DNA of 64,000 nucleotides from Bdellovibrio sp. 22V. Lineage in GTDB: Bacteria > Bdellovibrionota > Bdellovibrionia > Bdellovibrionales > Bdellovibrionaceae. The notes beneath the pieces are model-generated. The model made no database searches, was not told the DNA's origin, and saw only the letters and a list, made by a program, of their open reading frames with translations. The stretch spans positions 3,472,001 to 3,536,000 of the forward strand of contig NZ_CP125854.1 in NCBI RefSeq assembly GCF_030169785.1, given 5' to 3'. Below, in pieces: positions 52,263 through 61,039 of the stretch. Numbering within the stretch: the first letter of the stretch is position 1; every line of letters begins with the position of its first letter. Position numbers and translations under genes: made by a program.

Positions 52263-53372
52263 CTAAATTTTCTCCATCAAACTTCCACACACTGTAAGGC
52301 CTGGTCCGAAGGCATAACTGACAATCGGAGTTCCAGGAAGAACACTGTCGTCATTTAGGATTTGCTCCCACAAATGCGGCAGAGTCGCCGAAGACATGTT
52401 GCCTCTTTTTTTCAGAATGTTACGGCTGCCTTGGACTTGCGAGTCCTGCAATTTCAAATGTTCAGCAACACGATCAATGATTTTGGGACCACCGGGGTGA
52501 ACGGCAAAGACACCGTTGGCGATAATATGAGAAGCATCAAAGCCGCGAGCATTCAGCCATCTGTGCGTGAAGTCGCGAATTTTTGCTCCCACCATCGTCG
52601 GAACGTCCTTGGAAAGAGTCATTTTCATGCCCCAATCAGAAACCATCCACTCCATCGCCGATGTAGTATCAGGAATGAGTTCTTCATAAAGAGACAAAAC
52701 CTTAAATCCTTTTTGGGGTTTTTCCGTTGCCATCGAATACGCAATACATCCGTCGGCAAAAAGACTTTGGATCACCATTTGTTCTAGCGACGGATCTTGA
52801 GGATTCAGATGCAGACTGCAAAGTTCCGTGTGCACAAGATCGACGTTTTTCTTTTTTCCCAGAATGCCTTCATTCGCCAAAAAACCTGAAGCCATGCGAA
52901 GAGCGGGAAATGCTCCATAACATCCCATGTGGTACGAGTGAGTCACCGTGACCGGTTTGGGTGCATTGACAGCGACCATTTGGGCGGCGCTGGGAGAAAT
53001 ATATCCAGTACAACTGACATGAATGATGTCGTCGGGGTAAGGCCGGGACTTGTAAATGTCATTGAAAACGTCACGGACGATTTTGTGAAAGTACTCATGG
53101 CGCCTGTGCATGCTGACACCGCGAGGGCTTTCTTTCACGGGATAAATAATTTGTTTATCCCACTCCATCGACTGTGAATCAGGAAGGAAAAAGCCCCGCG
53201 TTTGGATCTGCGTTTCAGGGCAACCGACGCGGTTAAGAAGTTTTGAATATTCTTCTTCCGAGTAGGTTTGCTCTCGCTGAGCGAGCTTATAGGCAGCGGC
53301 AAGCCACTTCATTCCTTCGGTTTGATTTTTGGTATACGGCGGATTGATTGATAAAAAGTTTTGTAAGTACAT
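52263..53372 (-). CDS. Type III polyketide synthase-like (chalcone/stilbene synthase family) protein
   Basis: 369 residues with a thiolase fold. The catalytic Cys-His-Asn triad is visible: GCYGAFPALRMA, FAVHPGGPKII and RGNMSSATLPHLW. Such enzymes extend acyl-CoA starters with malonyl units to make alkyl pyrones, resorcinols or similar lipids. FabH is the alternative family, but the HPGGPKI and GNMSSAT patterns favour the chalcone-synthase group. It forms a two-gene operon with the membrane protein. The product is unknown. Confidence 0.88.
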   Translation of the reverse strand: MYLQNFLSINPPYTKNQTEGMKWLAAAYKLAQREQTYSEEEYSKLLNRVGCPETQIQTRGFFLPDSQSMEWDKQIIYPVKESPRGVSMHRRHEYFHKIVRDVFNDIYKSRPYPDDIIHVSCTGYISPSAAQMVAVNAPKPVTVTHSYHMGCYGAFPALRMASGFLANEGILGKKKNVDLVHTELCSLHLNPQDPSLEQMVIQSLFADGCIAYSMATEKPQKGFKVLSLYEELIPDTTSAMEWMVSDWGMKMTLSKDVPTMVGAKIRDFTHRWLNARGFDASHIIANGVFAVHPGGPKIIDRVAEHLKLQDSQVQGSRNILKKRGNMSSATLPHLWEQILNDDSVLPGTPIVSYAFGPGLTVCGSLMEKI

Positions 53373-53416
53373 GCACTAAGGCTAGAGACGGCCCTAGTGC
53401 TTGAAAAGATCCAGTG

Positions 53417-54697
53417 TTACGAAACAGGAGGCGACTGTTTCACCTGTGACCGCCATTCTTTATCGACGATCAAACGCGCACCTCTTTTAAATGTAAAGTA
53501 AGCGTAGGCCCATTGCCAAATCACGAAGACTTTATTTTTAAAACCAATCAAATAATAGACGTGAATAAATAACCATAATAACCAGGCAAAAAATCCGCTG
53601 AATTTAAGATTGCGAATTTGTGCGATTGCTTTTCGTCGGCCGATTGTCGCCATTTGGCCTTTATCGAGATAACGGAAACTCGTGCGCGGTTTCGCATTCA
53701 TGTCTTGTAAAATTTCACGAGCGGCATGTTCCCCTTGTTGCATAGCTACCGAAGCAAGACCCGGCAAGGGCGTTCCCTGTTCGGTTAAATAACAAGCTTG
53801 ATCGCCGAGCACAAAAACTTCGGGATGACCTGCGATGCTCAGATCTTTTTCGATAAGCACACGGCCTGCGCGATCCAAAGGAACACCTAAAGTTTTGTTC
53901 AAGCTCGAAGGCTGTACGCCTGCGGCCCAAAGAATCGTCGAAGCTTTGATAACTTCGTGACCAAGAATGACGGAGTCGGATTGCACATCAGTGACACGAG
54001 TGTTTGTCCAGATCTGCACGCCAAGATCTTCCAAACTTCTTGCGGCACTTCGCGAAAGATCGGGAGCAAATGACGCCAGAATACGCGGTCCGGCTTCAAT
54101 CAAGAGCACGCGTGTCTGCGAAGGATCGATGTGGCGGAAGTCACGCATCAACGTGTGACGGCTGATTTCTGCAATCGCGCCGGCGAGTTCCACACCCGTA
54201 GGGCCTGCGCCGACAATCACGAATGTAAGATGTTGTTTTTGTTTTTGCACGTCGGTTTCTTTTTCCGCTAATTCAAAAGCAATCAAAAGACGGCGGCGAA
54301 TTTCTGTCGCTTGTTCTAAAGTTTTCAATCCGGGAGCATTTTCTTCCCACTCGGGATGCGCGAAATAACTGTGCTTGGCTCCGCAGGCAAGAATCAAATA
54401 ATCGTATTCCAGCTCGCGGTCCGAGAGTTTAATTTTGCGTTCGTCTAATTTCACGCCGCTGACGTTGTCGAGCAGCACGGAGATATTTTGATACTTGGAG
54501 AGAATCCCGCGAATAGGACCGGAAATTTCAGCAGGTGAAAGTCCCGCCGTAGCGACTTGATAGAGAAGAGGTTGAAACAGGTGGTAATTTCTGCGATCAA
54601 CGACAGTCACAGAAATATTTTCTTTATTGCCGAGGGCACGAGCCGCCTTCAGGCCTGCGAAACCACCACCGACAATGACGACTTTTTTTGCTGACAT
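53417..54697 (-). CDS. ndh: Type II NADH:quinone oxidoreductase (NDH-2)
   Basis: 426 residues. FAD-binding VVIVGGGFAGLKAARALG, NADH-binding VIVGAGPTGVELAGAIAE, and STILWAAGVQPS between them. The C-terminal amphipathic region (FAWLLWLFIHVYYLIGF) attaches the enzyme to the inner face of the membrane. It passes electrons from NADH to quinone without pumping protons. It stands alone between two other genes of the same strand. Confidence 0.93.
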   Translation of the reverse strand: MSAKKVVIVGGGFAGLKAARALGNKENISVTVVDRRNYHLFQPLLYQVATAGLSPAEISGPIRGILSKYQNISVLLDNVSGVKLDERKIKLSDRELEYDYLILACGAKHSYFAHPEWEENAPGLKTLEQATEIRRRLLIAFELAEKETDVQKQKQHLTFVIVGAGPTGVELAGAIAEISRHTLMRDFRHIDPSQTRVLLIEAGPRILASFAPDLSRSAARSLEDLGVQIWTNTRVTDVQSDSVILGHEVIKASTILWAAGVQPSSLNKTLGVPLDRAGRVLIEKDLSIAGHPEVFVLGDQACYLTEQGTPLPGLASVAMQQGEHAAREILQDMNAKPRTSFRYLDKGQMATIGRRKAIAQIRNLKFSGFFAWLLWLFIHVYYLIGFKNKVFVIWQWAYAYFTFKRGARLIVDKEWRSQVKQSPPVS

Positions 54698-54739
54698 AAA
54701 AAACCTCGATTGCGTTTCGAGGCTGATACTAACACCGAC

Positions 54740-54771
54740 GCTTCAGGAAGGAAAAACAATCTTCCTGAAGC
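54740..54771. repeat. 11-bp hairpin between ndh and ampG
   Basis: GCTTCAGGAAG (54740-54750) and CTTCCTGAAGC (54761-54771) are exact inverted copies with a ten-base loop. It lies just after the ampG stop on the minus strand. No strong T run follows, so it may stabilise or weakly end the ampG message. Confidence 0.65.
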
Positions 54772-54780
54772 TGATTGTTG

Positions 54781-56112
54781 TTATTTAACGACAGGGCGAT
54801 TGCTTCGCACAAGCAAGATACACAATAGAAGCGCGGGTATTCCCACAAGAGCGGTGCTTAGGAAGAATAAAGCGTACCCTTCCATAAGGGAGCGGCCCTC
54901 AGAAAAACTCTGCACCATGACACCCGAGAAGCCTTTTAAAACTTTCCCTAACAAAGCATAGAATGAACTTAGGAGCGCATATTGTGTCGCCGTGTAGCCA
55001 AATGTTGTTAAGCTCGACATGTAACCAACAAGCGCTGTTCCCGCAAAGCCCGAAGCAAAGTTATCGATAATCATCGCCATCGTGAACACTTCATTGCTTG
55101 GCCCCACCATCGCAAGGAAAGAAAAACCAAGATTGGAAGCGGGACCGATGATCGCGCCCACCATCAACGTTGTGATAAATCCAAAACGCACGGCTGCAAG
55201 TCCTCCGGCGGCAACACCGACGACGGAAGCAATAAGACCAATGGATCCGCGCACAGCGCCGACAGTTTCTTTGGTGATACCAATGTCGGCGTAAAATGGA
55301 TTTGCCATCGGCCCCATCATGAAATCTGAAAGACGATACAGGCTGACCGCAGCAAGAATAAGAAGAGCTTTGTTGCCGTGCTGTTTAAAGAATGCGATGA
55401 AAGGCCCGACGACCGCATCAAACAATCCGCGCAAGTTCCACATCGTTCCCATTTGCTGACTTGTGATATTTCTGCCGGGTTCAACTGCAAGCAAAGTCGC
55501 GACAAGACCGACGGCCATCAAAGCGCCCATGACAGTGTATGAAACGGCCCAACCGACGGAAGCGGCAACAATTAAAATCAAAGCATCGGTGACAAGAAGG
55601 GACGCGCGATACCCCAGTTGATAGGCGGAGGAAAGCAAAGCCATGTCTTCGCTGGCATCGGAAACCTCAATCCTCCAGGCATCGACAACAATATCCTGAG
55701 TTGCCGAAGCAAAAGCAGCCAGCGCGGCGAGTCCTGTAAAGATCATCAAACCACCTTCTGGTTTGATGGCCGCCATTCCGAAAAGACCCACAGCAATTAA
55801 AATTTGCGAGACAATCATCCAACCGCGACGACGGCCGAGCCATTTTCCAATCAGTGGCGCGTTGGCTTTATCAATCAACGGTGCCCACAAAAATTTTAAA
55901 GAGTAGGCAAGGCCCACCCAAGACAGAAATCCAATCGTCGCAAGGGTGATTCCACTTTCACGCAGCCAAAACCCCAAAGTGTTTCCAACAAGCATGAAGG
56001 GAAGGCCGGAAGAAAAGCCTAAGGCCAGCATGATGGCGACCTTAGGACGAGTCACGGCGCGAAGAGTTTGCATCCAAGAAGGCTTCGAAGATTTTTTTGT
56101 CGTTGCGGTCAC
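54781..56112 (-). CDS. ampG: AmpG family muropeptide permease (MFS)
   Basis: 443 residues with twelve or more membrane helices. Family stretch ALGFSSGLPFMLVGNTLGFW, SWVGLAYSLKFLWAPLID and FASATQDIVVDAWRIE. AmpG imports GlcNAc-anhydroMurNAc peptides for cell-wall recycling. The GTG start shares its first base with the stop of the adenosine deaminase gene, so translation is coupled. For a predator the pair suits uptake and use of prey wall and nucleoside fragments (inference). Confidence 0.92.
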   Translation of the reverse strand: MTATTKKSSKPSWMQTLRAVTRPKVAIMLALGFSSGLPFMLVGNTLGFWLRESGITLATIGFLSWVGLAYSLKFLWAPLIDKANAPLIGKWLGRRRGWMIVSQILIAVGLFGMAAIKPEGGLMIFTGLAALAAFASATQDIVVDAWRIEVSDASEDMALLSSAYQLGYRASLLVTDALILIVAASVGWAVSYTVMGALMAVGLVATLLAVEPGRNITSQQMGTMWNLRGLFDAVVGPFIAFFKQHGNKALLILAAVSLYRLSDFMMGPMANPFYADIGITKETVGAVRGSIGLIASVVGVAAGGLAAVRFGFITTLMVGAIIGPASNLGFSFLAMVGPSNEVFTMAMIIDNFASGFAGTALVGYMSSLTTFGYTATQYALLSSFYALLGKVLKGFSGVMVQSFSEGRSLMEGYALFFLSTALVGIPALLLCILLVRSNRPVVK

Positions 56113-57749
56113 TAGTTGTTCTTTCTAATTTTTTTTCTCATCTTCCAAAGAAGGTGACTGATGTACGGTCGACGCGTTTCTCCGGTTGTTACCATAAGAA
56201 GTTTTGTGATTTTTAAGTTCACAGCGTCGGTATAAAGCAAAATAAGCATTTCGTAAATAAAGTTGGTGTTCAGAGTAACATAGTTATCCGTGCCGACTCC
56301 CAGTTGAACGCCTTTTTTCTCCCACCACGAAAATGGATGGTCTTTGTAATCTTCAAATTTCCCCGTAAGTTTATTATTCGAGGAAGGAAGAGAAACAAGT
56401 GTCACGCCTTTTTGAATCATGCGATTAAGCACGTCATGTTGATAGTGTTCAACTTCGCGCGCGGTGTGGAACTTCGCCTTTACGAAAAGAATGTCTTCAT
56501 CCGGGGTTAAAGCGACACCTTTAAGAATTTTCTCTAGAACCGAACGGTTGAATCCCCAATCCAGTTCATTCAACTCCCGATACAAAGGATCTCTGTCCGT
56601 GATCGGCATGTTTTGCTGATTTTTTCTGTGAATCTCCTGGTAGATCTGATGGAAGTACTTATTGGGATTAATTCCCAAACTGATTCCATGCTCCAAGGTG
56701 TCGATGTGCCAAATATTCATGGCATTGTCGACAGCTTGGATGCCTTTTTTCAGTGTGTGCCAAGTCTCCCCATGATGCGATCGGATTTTGAAACCGCGGT
56801 ATTGCAGCTTACGGAAGCCAGCTTGCATTTCGTTGAAATGCTCTTTGCGATAAAGGTCTCTTTCATCGCCCACAGTATCGACATCGGTCATGTGCTCAAT
56901 CAAGAATGGATACTTGTCGAGCATGCGCACGATCTCGTTGATCTGCTCCATGAAATGTTCTTGGCGATTGGGATACTTTTCTGCATCGAAGTGGTTGGCT
57001 TCTTTCCTGAACGAAGGGGAGAGAATAAAATGAAAGTGCGGATTTTTTTCCTGGAACTTTCTAAAGCCGTCGTACAAACCCAGAACGACATCTTCCGACG
57101 TCACGTCATCAATGCCCGGAATTTGCTCTGAAGAACTTGACGTTGAACGCGACAGCGAAAATTTCAGACGAATGCTACCCACGTTGTACTTGTGGAAAAG
57201 TTCGCTGGCCATGTGGTAAGCCGCTTCCTCATGGGCTTCGCGAGAAATAAAAATCAATTTCGGAAGATAGAGGATCTTAAGATAGCGAGAGAAACCTTCA
57301 TTCTCTTGCAAGCGAATCAATCTATCGACGTCTTCCACGGAACGAATGGGCAGCGCTTTGTCGCCGTAAACTTCTTTGATTTTCTCTTCGTAAACGTCTT
57401 TATGCGGGCCTTCCAAAAGTTTTTTCAAACGCGGATAAATAAAATCCGCGGTGATGGCTCCGGTCAGATGAATATGCTCTTCATTGTATTTCAGTGGAAA
57501 GTTTTTAAAGAACTCAAACAACGCCGCTGACATCGGATGTTTCAGCAAGGCATTGATAGTGACTTGATTGATCTGAAAACGGTTGAGCAATTCACGAAAC
57601 TCGACAGCCAGCGCGTAAGCTTCGGGATGTCGTTGCTGCAAATCAGAAGACAACAAAAGATCGACCGTGTCGGAAAGGGAAATTCCGTTTGTCTCACTGA
57701 TAATAGTCGTGAGCGCTGAAGTTAATTGACTGTGAACATCCTTATTCAC
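56112..57749 (-). CDS. Adenosine deaminase family protein
   Basis: 545 residues, longer than the usual 330-350. The amidohydrolase barrel motifs are all seen: EEHIHLTGAI near residue 91 (His-x-His), RSHHGETWH, LEHGI, LPSSNNKLTG and GVGTDN. It has an N-terminal extension of about 85 residues. The family includes adenosine and related nucleoside deaminases. GTG start eight bases after GAGGAGG. It is the first gene of a pair with ampG. Confidence 0.87.
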   Translation of the reverse strand: MNKDVHSQLTSALTTIISETNGISLSDTVDLLLSSDLQQRHPEAYALAVEFRELLNRFQINQVTINALLKHPMSAALFEFFKNFPLKYNEEHIHLTGAITADFIYPRLKKLLEGPHKDVYEEKIKEVYGDKALPIRSVEDVDRLIRLQENEGFSRYLKILYLPKLIFISREAHEEAAYHMASELFHKYNVGSIRLKFSLSRSTSSSSEQIPGIDDVTSEDVVLGLYDGFRKFQEKNPHFHFILSPSFRKEANHFDAEKYPNRQEHFMEQINEIVRMLDKYPFLIEHMTDVDTVGDERDLYRKEHFNEMQAGFRKLQYRGFKIRSHHGETWHTLKKGIQAVDNAMNIWHIDTLEHGISLGINPNKYFHQIYQEIHRKNQQNMPITDRDPLYRELNELDWGFNRSVLEKILKGVALTPDEDILFVKAKFHTAREVEHYQHDVLNRMIQKGVTLVSLPSSNNKLTGKFEDYKDHPFSWWEKKGVQLGVGTDNYVTLNTNFIYEMLILLYTDAVNLKITKLLMVTTGETRRPYISHLLWKMRKKIRKNN

Positions 57750-57772
57750 GATGCGATCCTCCTCTAAGGAGG

Positions 57773-58228
57773 TTATCTGGGGATCAGTGGTTTGTACATG
57801 ACTTTATGGGGACCGATATCTTTGATATCGAAGAGAGGTCCGTGATAAAGAAAGCCGAGTTTTTCATAGAAGGGAAACGCTTTAATGCGAGCATTGAACC
57901 ACAAAAGATCGCAACGTTTTTGGCGAAGGTGTTCGACACCATGACGTAAAACTTTTTGGCCAAAACCTTGGCCCTGATATTTGCTGTCTGTGGCCATGCC
58001 GCGCAGGCGATAAGGGTATCCCGAAGAGAAAACGGGATGGGATTCTTGAATGAATGTTCCGACGGAAACAATTTTTCCCGCATGCAAAAGACCAAAGTGA
58101 TAAGTCGTCACCAGATCATCTCCGGGATTTACGCACTCTTCTTCAGACAAGAAGGGTTTCAAAACTTTTTTTCGTAAAGGCAAAGTTTGTTGGGTGGTTA
58201 TTAACTGAACATCGTACTGCAAACTCAT
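57773..58228 (-). CDS. GNAT family acetyltransferase
   Basis: 151 residues of a full GNAT fold: RLRGMATDSKYQGQGFGQKV contains the acetyl-CoA-binding Q/R-x2-G-x-G/A loop, and AFPFYEKLGFLYHG ends it. The start overlaps the stop of the HNH gene by four bases (ATGA), so the two are co-translated. The substrate is unknown. Confidence 0.9.
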   Translation of the reverse strand: MSLQYDVQLITTQQTLPLRKKVLKPFLSEEECVNPGDDLVTTYHFGLLHAGKIVSVGTFIQESHPVFSSGYPYRLRGMATDSKYQGQGFGQKVLRHGVEHLRQKRCDLLWFNARIKAFPFYEKLGFLYHGPLFDIKDIGPHKVMYKPLIPR

Positions 58229-58758
58229 CCTGTGTTAAGCCTTAAGTAGGGCGCCCAATCAGGCGGAACGTGGTCTTCACTAATTTCTAATTCAAGAGTC
58301 GGTAACCAGTTTGGAGCGCGAGGCTCCGTGAGTAAAGGCATATTTGCTGTTCGCGGAGTGCGATTTGCTTTTCTCTGATTGCAGTCTCTGCAGGCAGAGA
58401 CGACATTGGTCCAGTTCTTAGGACCATTTTGAGAAGCGGGAATAACGTGATCGAGAGTTAATTGTTTCGCGGGAAGTTTCGTATTGCAGTACTGGCAGGT
58501 GTAATTATCTCGGATGTAAACGTTTTCCCGACAGAACCGGACAGCATGAGAACTCCGGGGTCGAACATACGTTTTGAGTCGTAAAACGCTCGGCAGTTGG
58601 AACCTTCGATGAACGGACCTAGCAAACGCAGAGTGATATTCCAAAACCTCTACTTTGCCCTGAAACCACAAAACCAAGGCCTTTTGCCAACTTACAACCC
58701 GCATGGGTTCGTAACTAGAGTTGAGCAATAAAGACCTCAGCGAGGACATGTGCATCAT
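58225..58758 (-). CDS. HNH endonuclease
   Basis: 177 residues. A zinc-binding pair (CQYC) and a second pair (CRDCNQRK) frame the HNH motif LTLDHVIPASQNGPKNWTNV. The N-terminal region (LLNSSYEPMRVVSWQKALVL) is typical of a widespread family of stand-alone HNH nucleases with no fixed role. It is the upstream partner of the GNAT gene. Confidence 0.92.
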   Translation of the reverse strand: MMHMSSLRSLLLNSSYEPMRVVSWQKALVLWFQGKVEVLEYHSAFARSVHRRFQLPSVLRLKTYVRPRSSHAVRFCRENVYIRDNYTCQYCNTKLPAKQLTLDHVIPASQNGPKNWTNVVSACRDCNQRKANRTPRTANMPLLTEPRAPNWLPTLELEISEDHVPPDWAPYLRLNTG

Positions 58759-58909
58759 GCTTCCCCCCTCAGGTACTAAACTAATTGTATCTAAGAATAT
58801 CGTTTCATTTCAAGCCCCTCGTTAAATATTCAAAAGAACTGGGCGTTTTCGATTGCTAAAGCCTGTTAATAGTGGGAAAACCGCCTCTATATTGAAAAGG
58901 AGCATCATT

Positions 58910-59386
58910 ATGAGAAGAGTATTGGCATTTAACTATGTATTAAAAGGACCGGACGGCAACGTATTGGATGCTTCTGAGCGCGGACAACCACTTCCATTCT
59001 TGGAAGGTGCGGGACAAATCATTCCGAAACTTGAAGAAGAAATCAAAGACCTTAAAGAGGGCGATAAAAAAACAGTAAAGCTTGCTGCTAAGGATGCTTA
59101 CGGCGAAGTGAAAGACAACATGTTCATGGATGTTCCTAAAGAAGAATTGGCACACCTTCCACAATTGGAAGTGGGCGCGCACCTTCGTTTGGAATTGGGC
59201 AGCGGTGCACATATCGTTCGCGTTTCAAAAATCACAGACACGCATGTCACTCTTGATGGCAATCATCCTCTTGCGGGACAAGATCTTGAATTCAGCATCG
59301 AGATGGCTCTTGTGCGTGAAGCAACGACAGAAGAAATTTTGCACGGCCACCCGCACGGTTTGCACGGGGATGCAGGTCACCACTAA
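58910..59386 (+). CDS. slyD: FKBP-type peptidyl-prolyl isomerase, SlyD-like
   Basis: 158 residues. FKBP domain split by an insert-in-flap: NYVLKGPDGNVLDASERGQP, PFLEGAGQIIPKLEEEIKDL and the flap up to HPLAGQDLEFSIEM. The C-terminus (HGHPHGLHGDAGHH) is histidine-rich and should bind nickel or other metals, as in SlyD. AAAGGAG precedes the ATG; the open frame extends 19 codons upstream. YajQ follows 11 bases later. Confidence 0.93.
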   Translation: MRRVLAFNYVLKGPDGNVLDASERGQPLPFLEGAGQIIPKLEEEIKDLKEGDKKTVKLAAKDAYGEVKDNMFMDVPKEELAHLPQLEVGAHLRLELGSGAHIVRVSKITDTHVTLDGNHPLAGQDLEFSIEMALVREATTEEILHGHPHGLHGDAGHH

Positions 59387-59397
59387 GGAATTCGCAC

Positions 59398-59883
59398 ATG
59401 CCTTCATTTGATATTGTTTCAGAGATTGATCTTCAAGAAGCTGACAACGCCATCAATCAAGCGCGCAAAGAAATTGAAGGGCGCTATGACTTCAAAGGCA
59501 GTAAGGCAGAAATTCAATGGGACAAAAAAGAAATCACTTTGATGGCGGAAGATGATTACAAGATCGAAGCGATGGGTGGAATTTTACAAACGAAACTTCA
59601 TCGCCGCGGCATTGATATCAAGGCCATTAAGTTTGAAAAAGTAGAAGAGGCTGGCGGACGCATGCTTCGCCAAAAGGTCACTTTGGTGCAGGGAATTGAC
59701 CGCGAAGTGGCTAAGGATATTATTAAATTGATTAAGGATTCTAAGTTGAAGGTGCAACCACAAATTGCGGACGATAAGTTGAAGGTGACTTCGAAAAGTA
59801 TCGACGAATTGCAAGAGTGCATCAAACTTGTACGCGGAGGAAACTTCCCGGTTCCCTTACAATATAATAATATGCGCTCTTAA
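59398..59883 (+). CDS. yajQ: YajQ family nucleotide-binding protein
   Basis: 161 residues, the usual length. MPSFDIVSEIDLQEADNAIN, GRYDFKGSKAEI and GGNFPVPLQYNN are characteristic. Some members bind cyclic-di-GMP and act as transcription co-regulators. It is probably co-transcribed with slyD. Confidence 0.95.
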   Translation: MPSFDIVSEIDLQEADNAINQARKEIEGRYDFKGSKAEIQWDKKEITLMAEDDYKIEAMGGILQTKLHRRGIDIKAIKFEKVEEAGGRMLRQKVTLVQGIDREVAKDIIKLIKDSKLKVQPQIADDKLKVTSKSIDELQECIKLVRGGNFPVPLQYNNMRS

Positions 59884-60008
59884 AATTGGGCTTGCGCAGT
59901 TTTTAGGCTGTGCTAGCCTAAATCTAGTTTTAGGTCCCCGTGTGAGTGTTCTCGATTTTATATGGTTCGAAGGCTTCCTCGGGTTTAAAAACCAATAAGG
60001 AGGTCTTT

Positions 60009-60362
60009 GTGGCCAAGAAATTATACGTAGGCAATTTGCCATATTCTGTAGACGATGAAGCTCTACACCAACACTTCGCTCAATTCGGTGCTGTTGATTC
60101 AGCAAAAGTTATCATGGACAGAGAAACGGGCCGTTCTAAAGGTTTCGGTTTCGTAGAAATGGCTGATGACTCTGCTGCTGATGCTGCTATCGAAAAAGCA
60201 AACGGTGCGGATCTTAACGGTCGCGCTTTGAATGTTTCTGAAGCACGTCCTCAAGCTCCTCGCGAGGGTGGTCCTCGTCGTGGTGGTTTCGGTGGCGGTC
60301 GTGGCGACGGTCCTCGTCGTAGCGGTGGCTTCGGCAGCGGTCCTCGCGGTCCACGCAACTAA
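60009..60362 (+). CDS. RRM RNA-binding protein with glycine/arginine-rich tail
   Basis: 117 residues. One RNA-recognition motif with RNP2 (LYVGNL) and RNP1 (KGFGFVEM), followed by about 35 residues rich in Gly, Arg and Pro. Such proteins bind single-stranded RNA and often help at low temperature. The GTG start follows AAGGAGG by five bases; the longer frame from 59946 is ruled out by that site. A terminator follows about 45 bases later. Confidence 0.95.
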   Translation: MAKKLYVGNLPYSVDDEALHQHFAQFGAVDSAKVIMDRETGRSKGFGFVEMADDSAADAAIEKANGADLNGRALNVSEARPQAPREGGPRRGGFGGGRGDGPRRSGGFGSGPRGPRN

Positions 60363-60408
60363 GCATTTCAAAGTTTGACGACGTAAGACTTTCTTTGTCT
60401 TCAACTAT

Positions 60409-60442
60409 AAGGTCTCATAGAAACCCTATGAGACCTTTTTTT
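60409..60442 (+). terminator. Rho-independent terminator overlapping the next start codon
   Basis: AAGGTCTCATAG (60409-60420) pairs over 12 bases with CTATGAGACCTT (60426-60437), followed by a T run to 60442. The ATG at 60428 of the esterase gene lies inside the right arm. Confidence 0.87.
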
Positions 60443-61039
60443 ATTTCCTTTATTCTCTCTCTCGTTCTTGGATTTTCTTCTCACTCATTTGCGCAAAAAA
60501 AATTAGTCGTTCTTGGGGATTCTCTTACGGAAGGATACGGCGTCGCTAAAGAGGCTGCCTTCCCCGCAGTCCTGGAAAAAAAACTGCAGGCGGCAGGAAA
60601 GAAAGAGTGGAGCGTGATCAACGCAGGCGTTAGCGGTTCCACGACAGCTTCAGCAATCAGTCGTATGAAATGGATTTTTAAATCAAAACCTGATGCCGTG
60701 ATCTTGGCGTTAGGAGCCAACGATGGTTTGCGCGGATTGAAAATCGAAGATAGCGAAAAAAATCTTTCCGATGCGATCGCTTATGCACAGAAAGAAAACG
60801 TGCGAGTGATTCTCGGTGGTCTCTATATGCCGCCCAACTATGGTGCCGCCTATACCGATAAGTTTAAAAAAATGTACGAGTCGCTTGCGAAAAAATACAA
60901 AGTGACCTTCATTCCGTTCATCCTTGATAAAGTGGCCGGCAATCCCAAATACAATTTGGCCGATGGTATACATCCCAACGAGGAAGGTCATAAGATCATC
61001 GCCGACAATGTTTTTCAGGCGCTCAAGGGGGAGCTGTGA
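60428..61039 (+). CDS. tesA: SGNH/GDSL arylesterase/lysophospholipase (TesA-like)
   Basis: 203 residues. Signal peptide (FFISFILSLVLGFSSHSFA), then the four SGNH blocks: VVLGDSLTEGYG, INAGVSGST, LGANDGLRG and DGIHPN. It is a periplasmic esterase/thioesterase. The ATG at 60428 gives a normal signal peptide but has no ribosome-binding site and sits in a terminator stem; a TTG at 60395 is the only upstream choice. The stop overlaps the next start by four bases. In Escherichia coli tesA also neighbours ybbA-ybbP. Confidence 0.92.
   Translation: MRPFFISFILSLVLGFSSHSFAQKKLVVLGDSLTEGYGVAKEAAFPAVLEKKLQAAGKKEWSVINAGVSGSTTASAISRMKWIFKSKPDAVILALGANDGLRGLKIEDSEKNLSDAIAYAQKENVRVILGGLYMPPNYGAAYTDKFKKMYESLAKKYKVTFIPFILDKVAGNPKYNLADGIHPNEEGHKIIADNVFQALKGEL

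Noticed and set aside
52263-53372. FabH (3-oxoacyl-ACP synthase III)
   Set aside because: The His and Asn motifs (HPGGPKI, GNMSSAT) fit the chalcone/stilbene synthase group better, and no fatty-acid genes are near.
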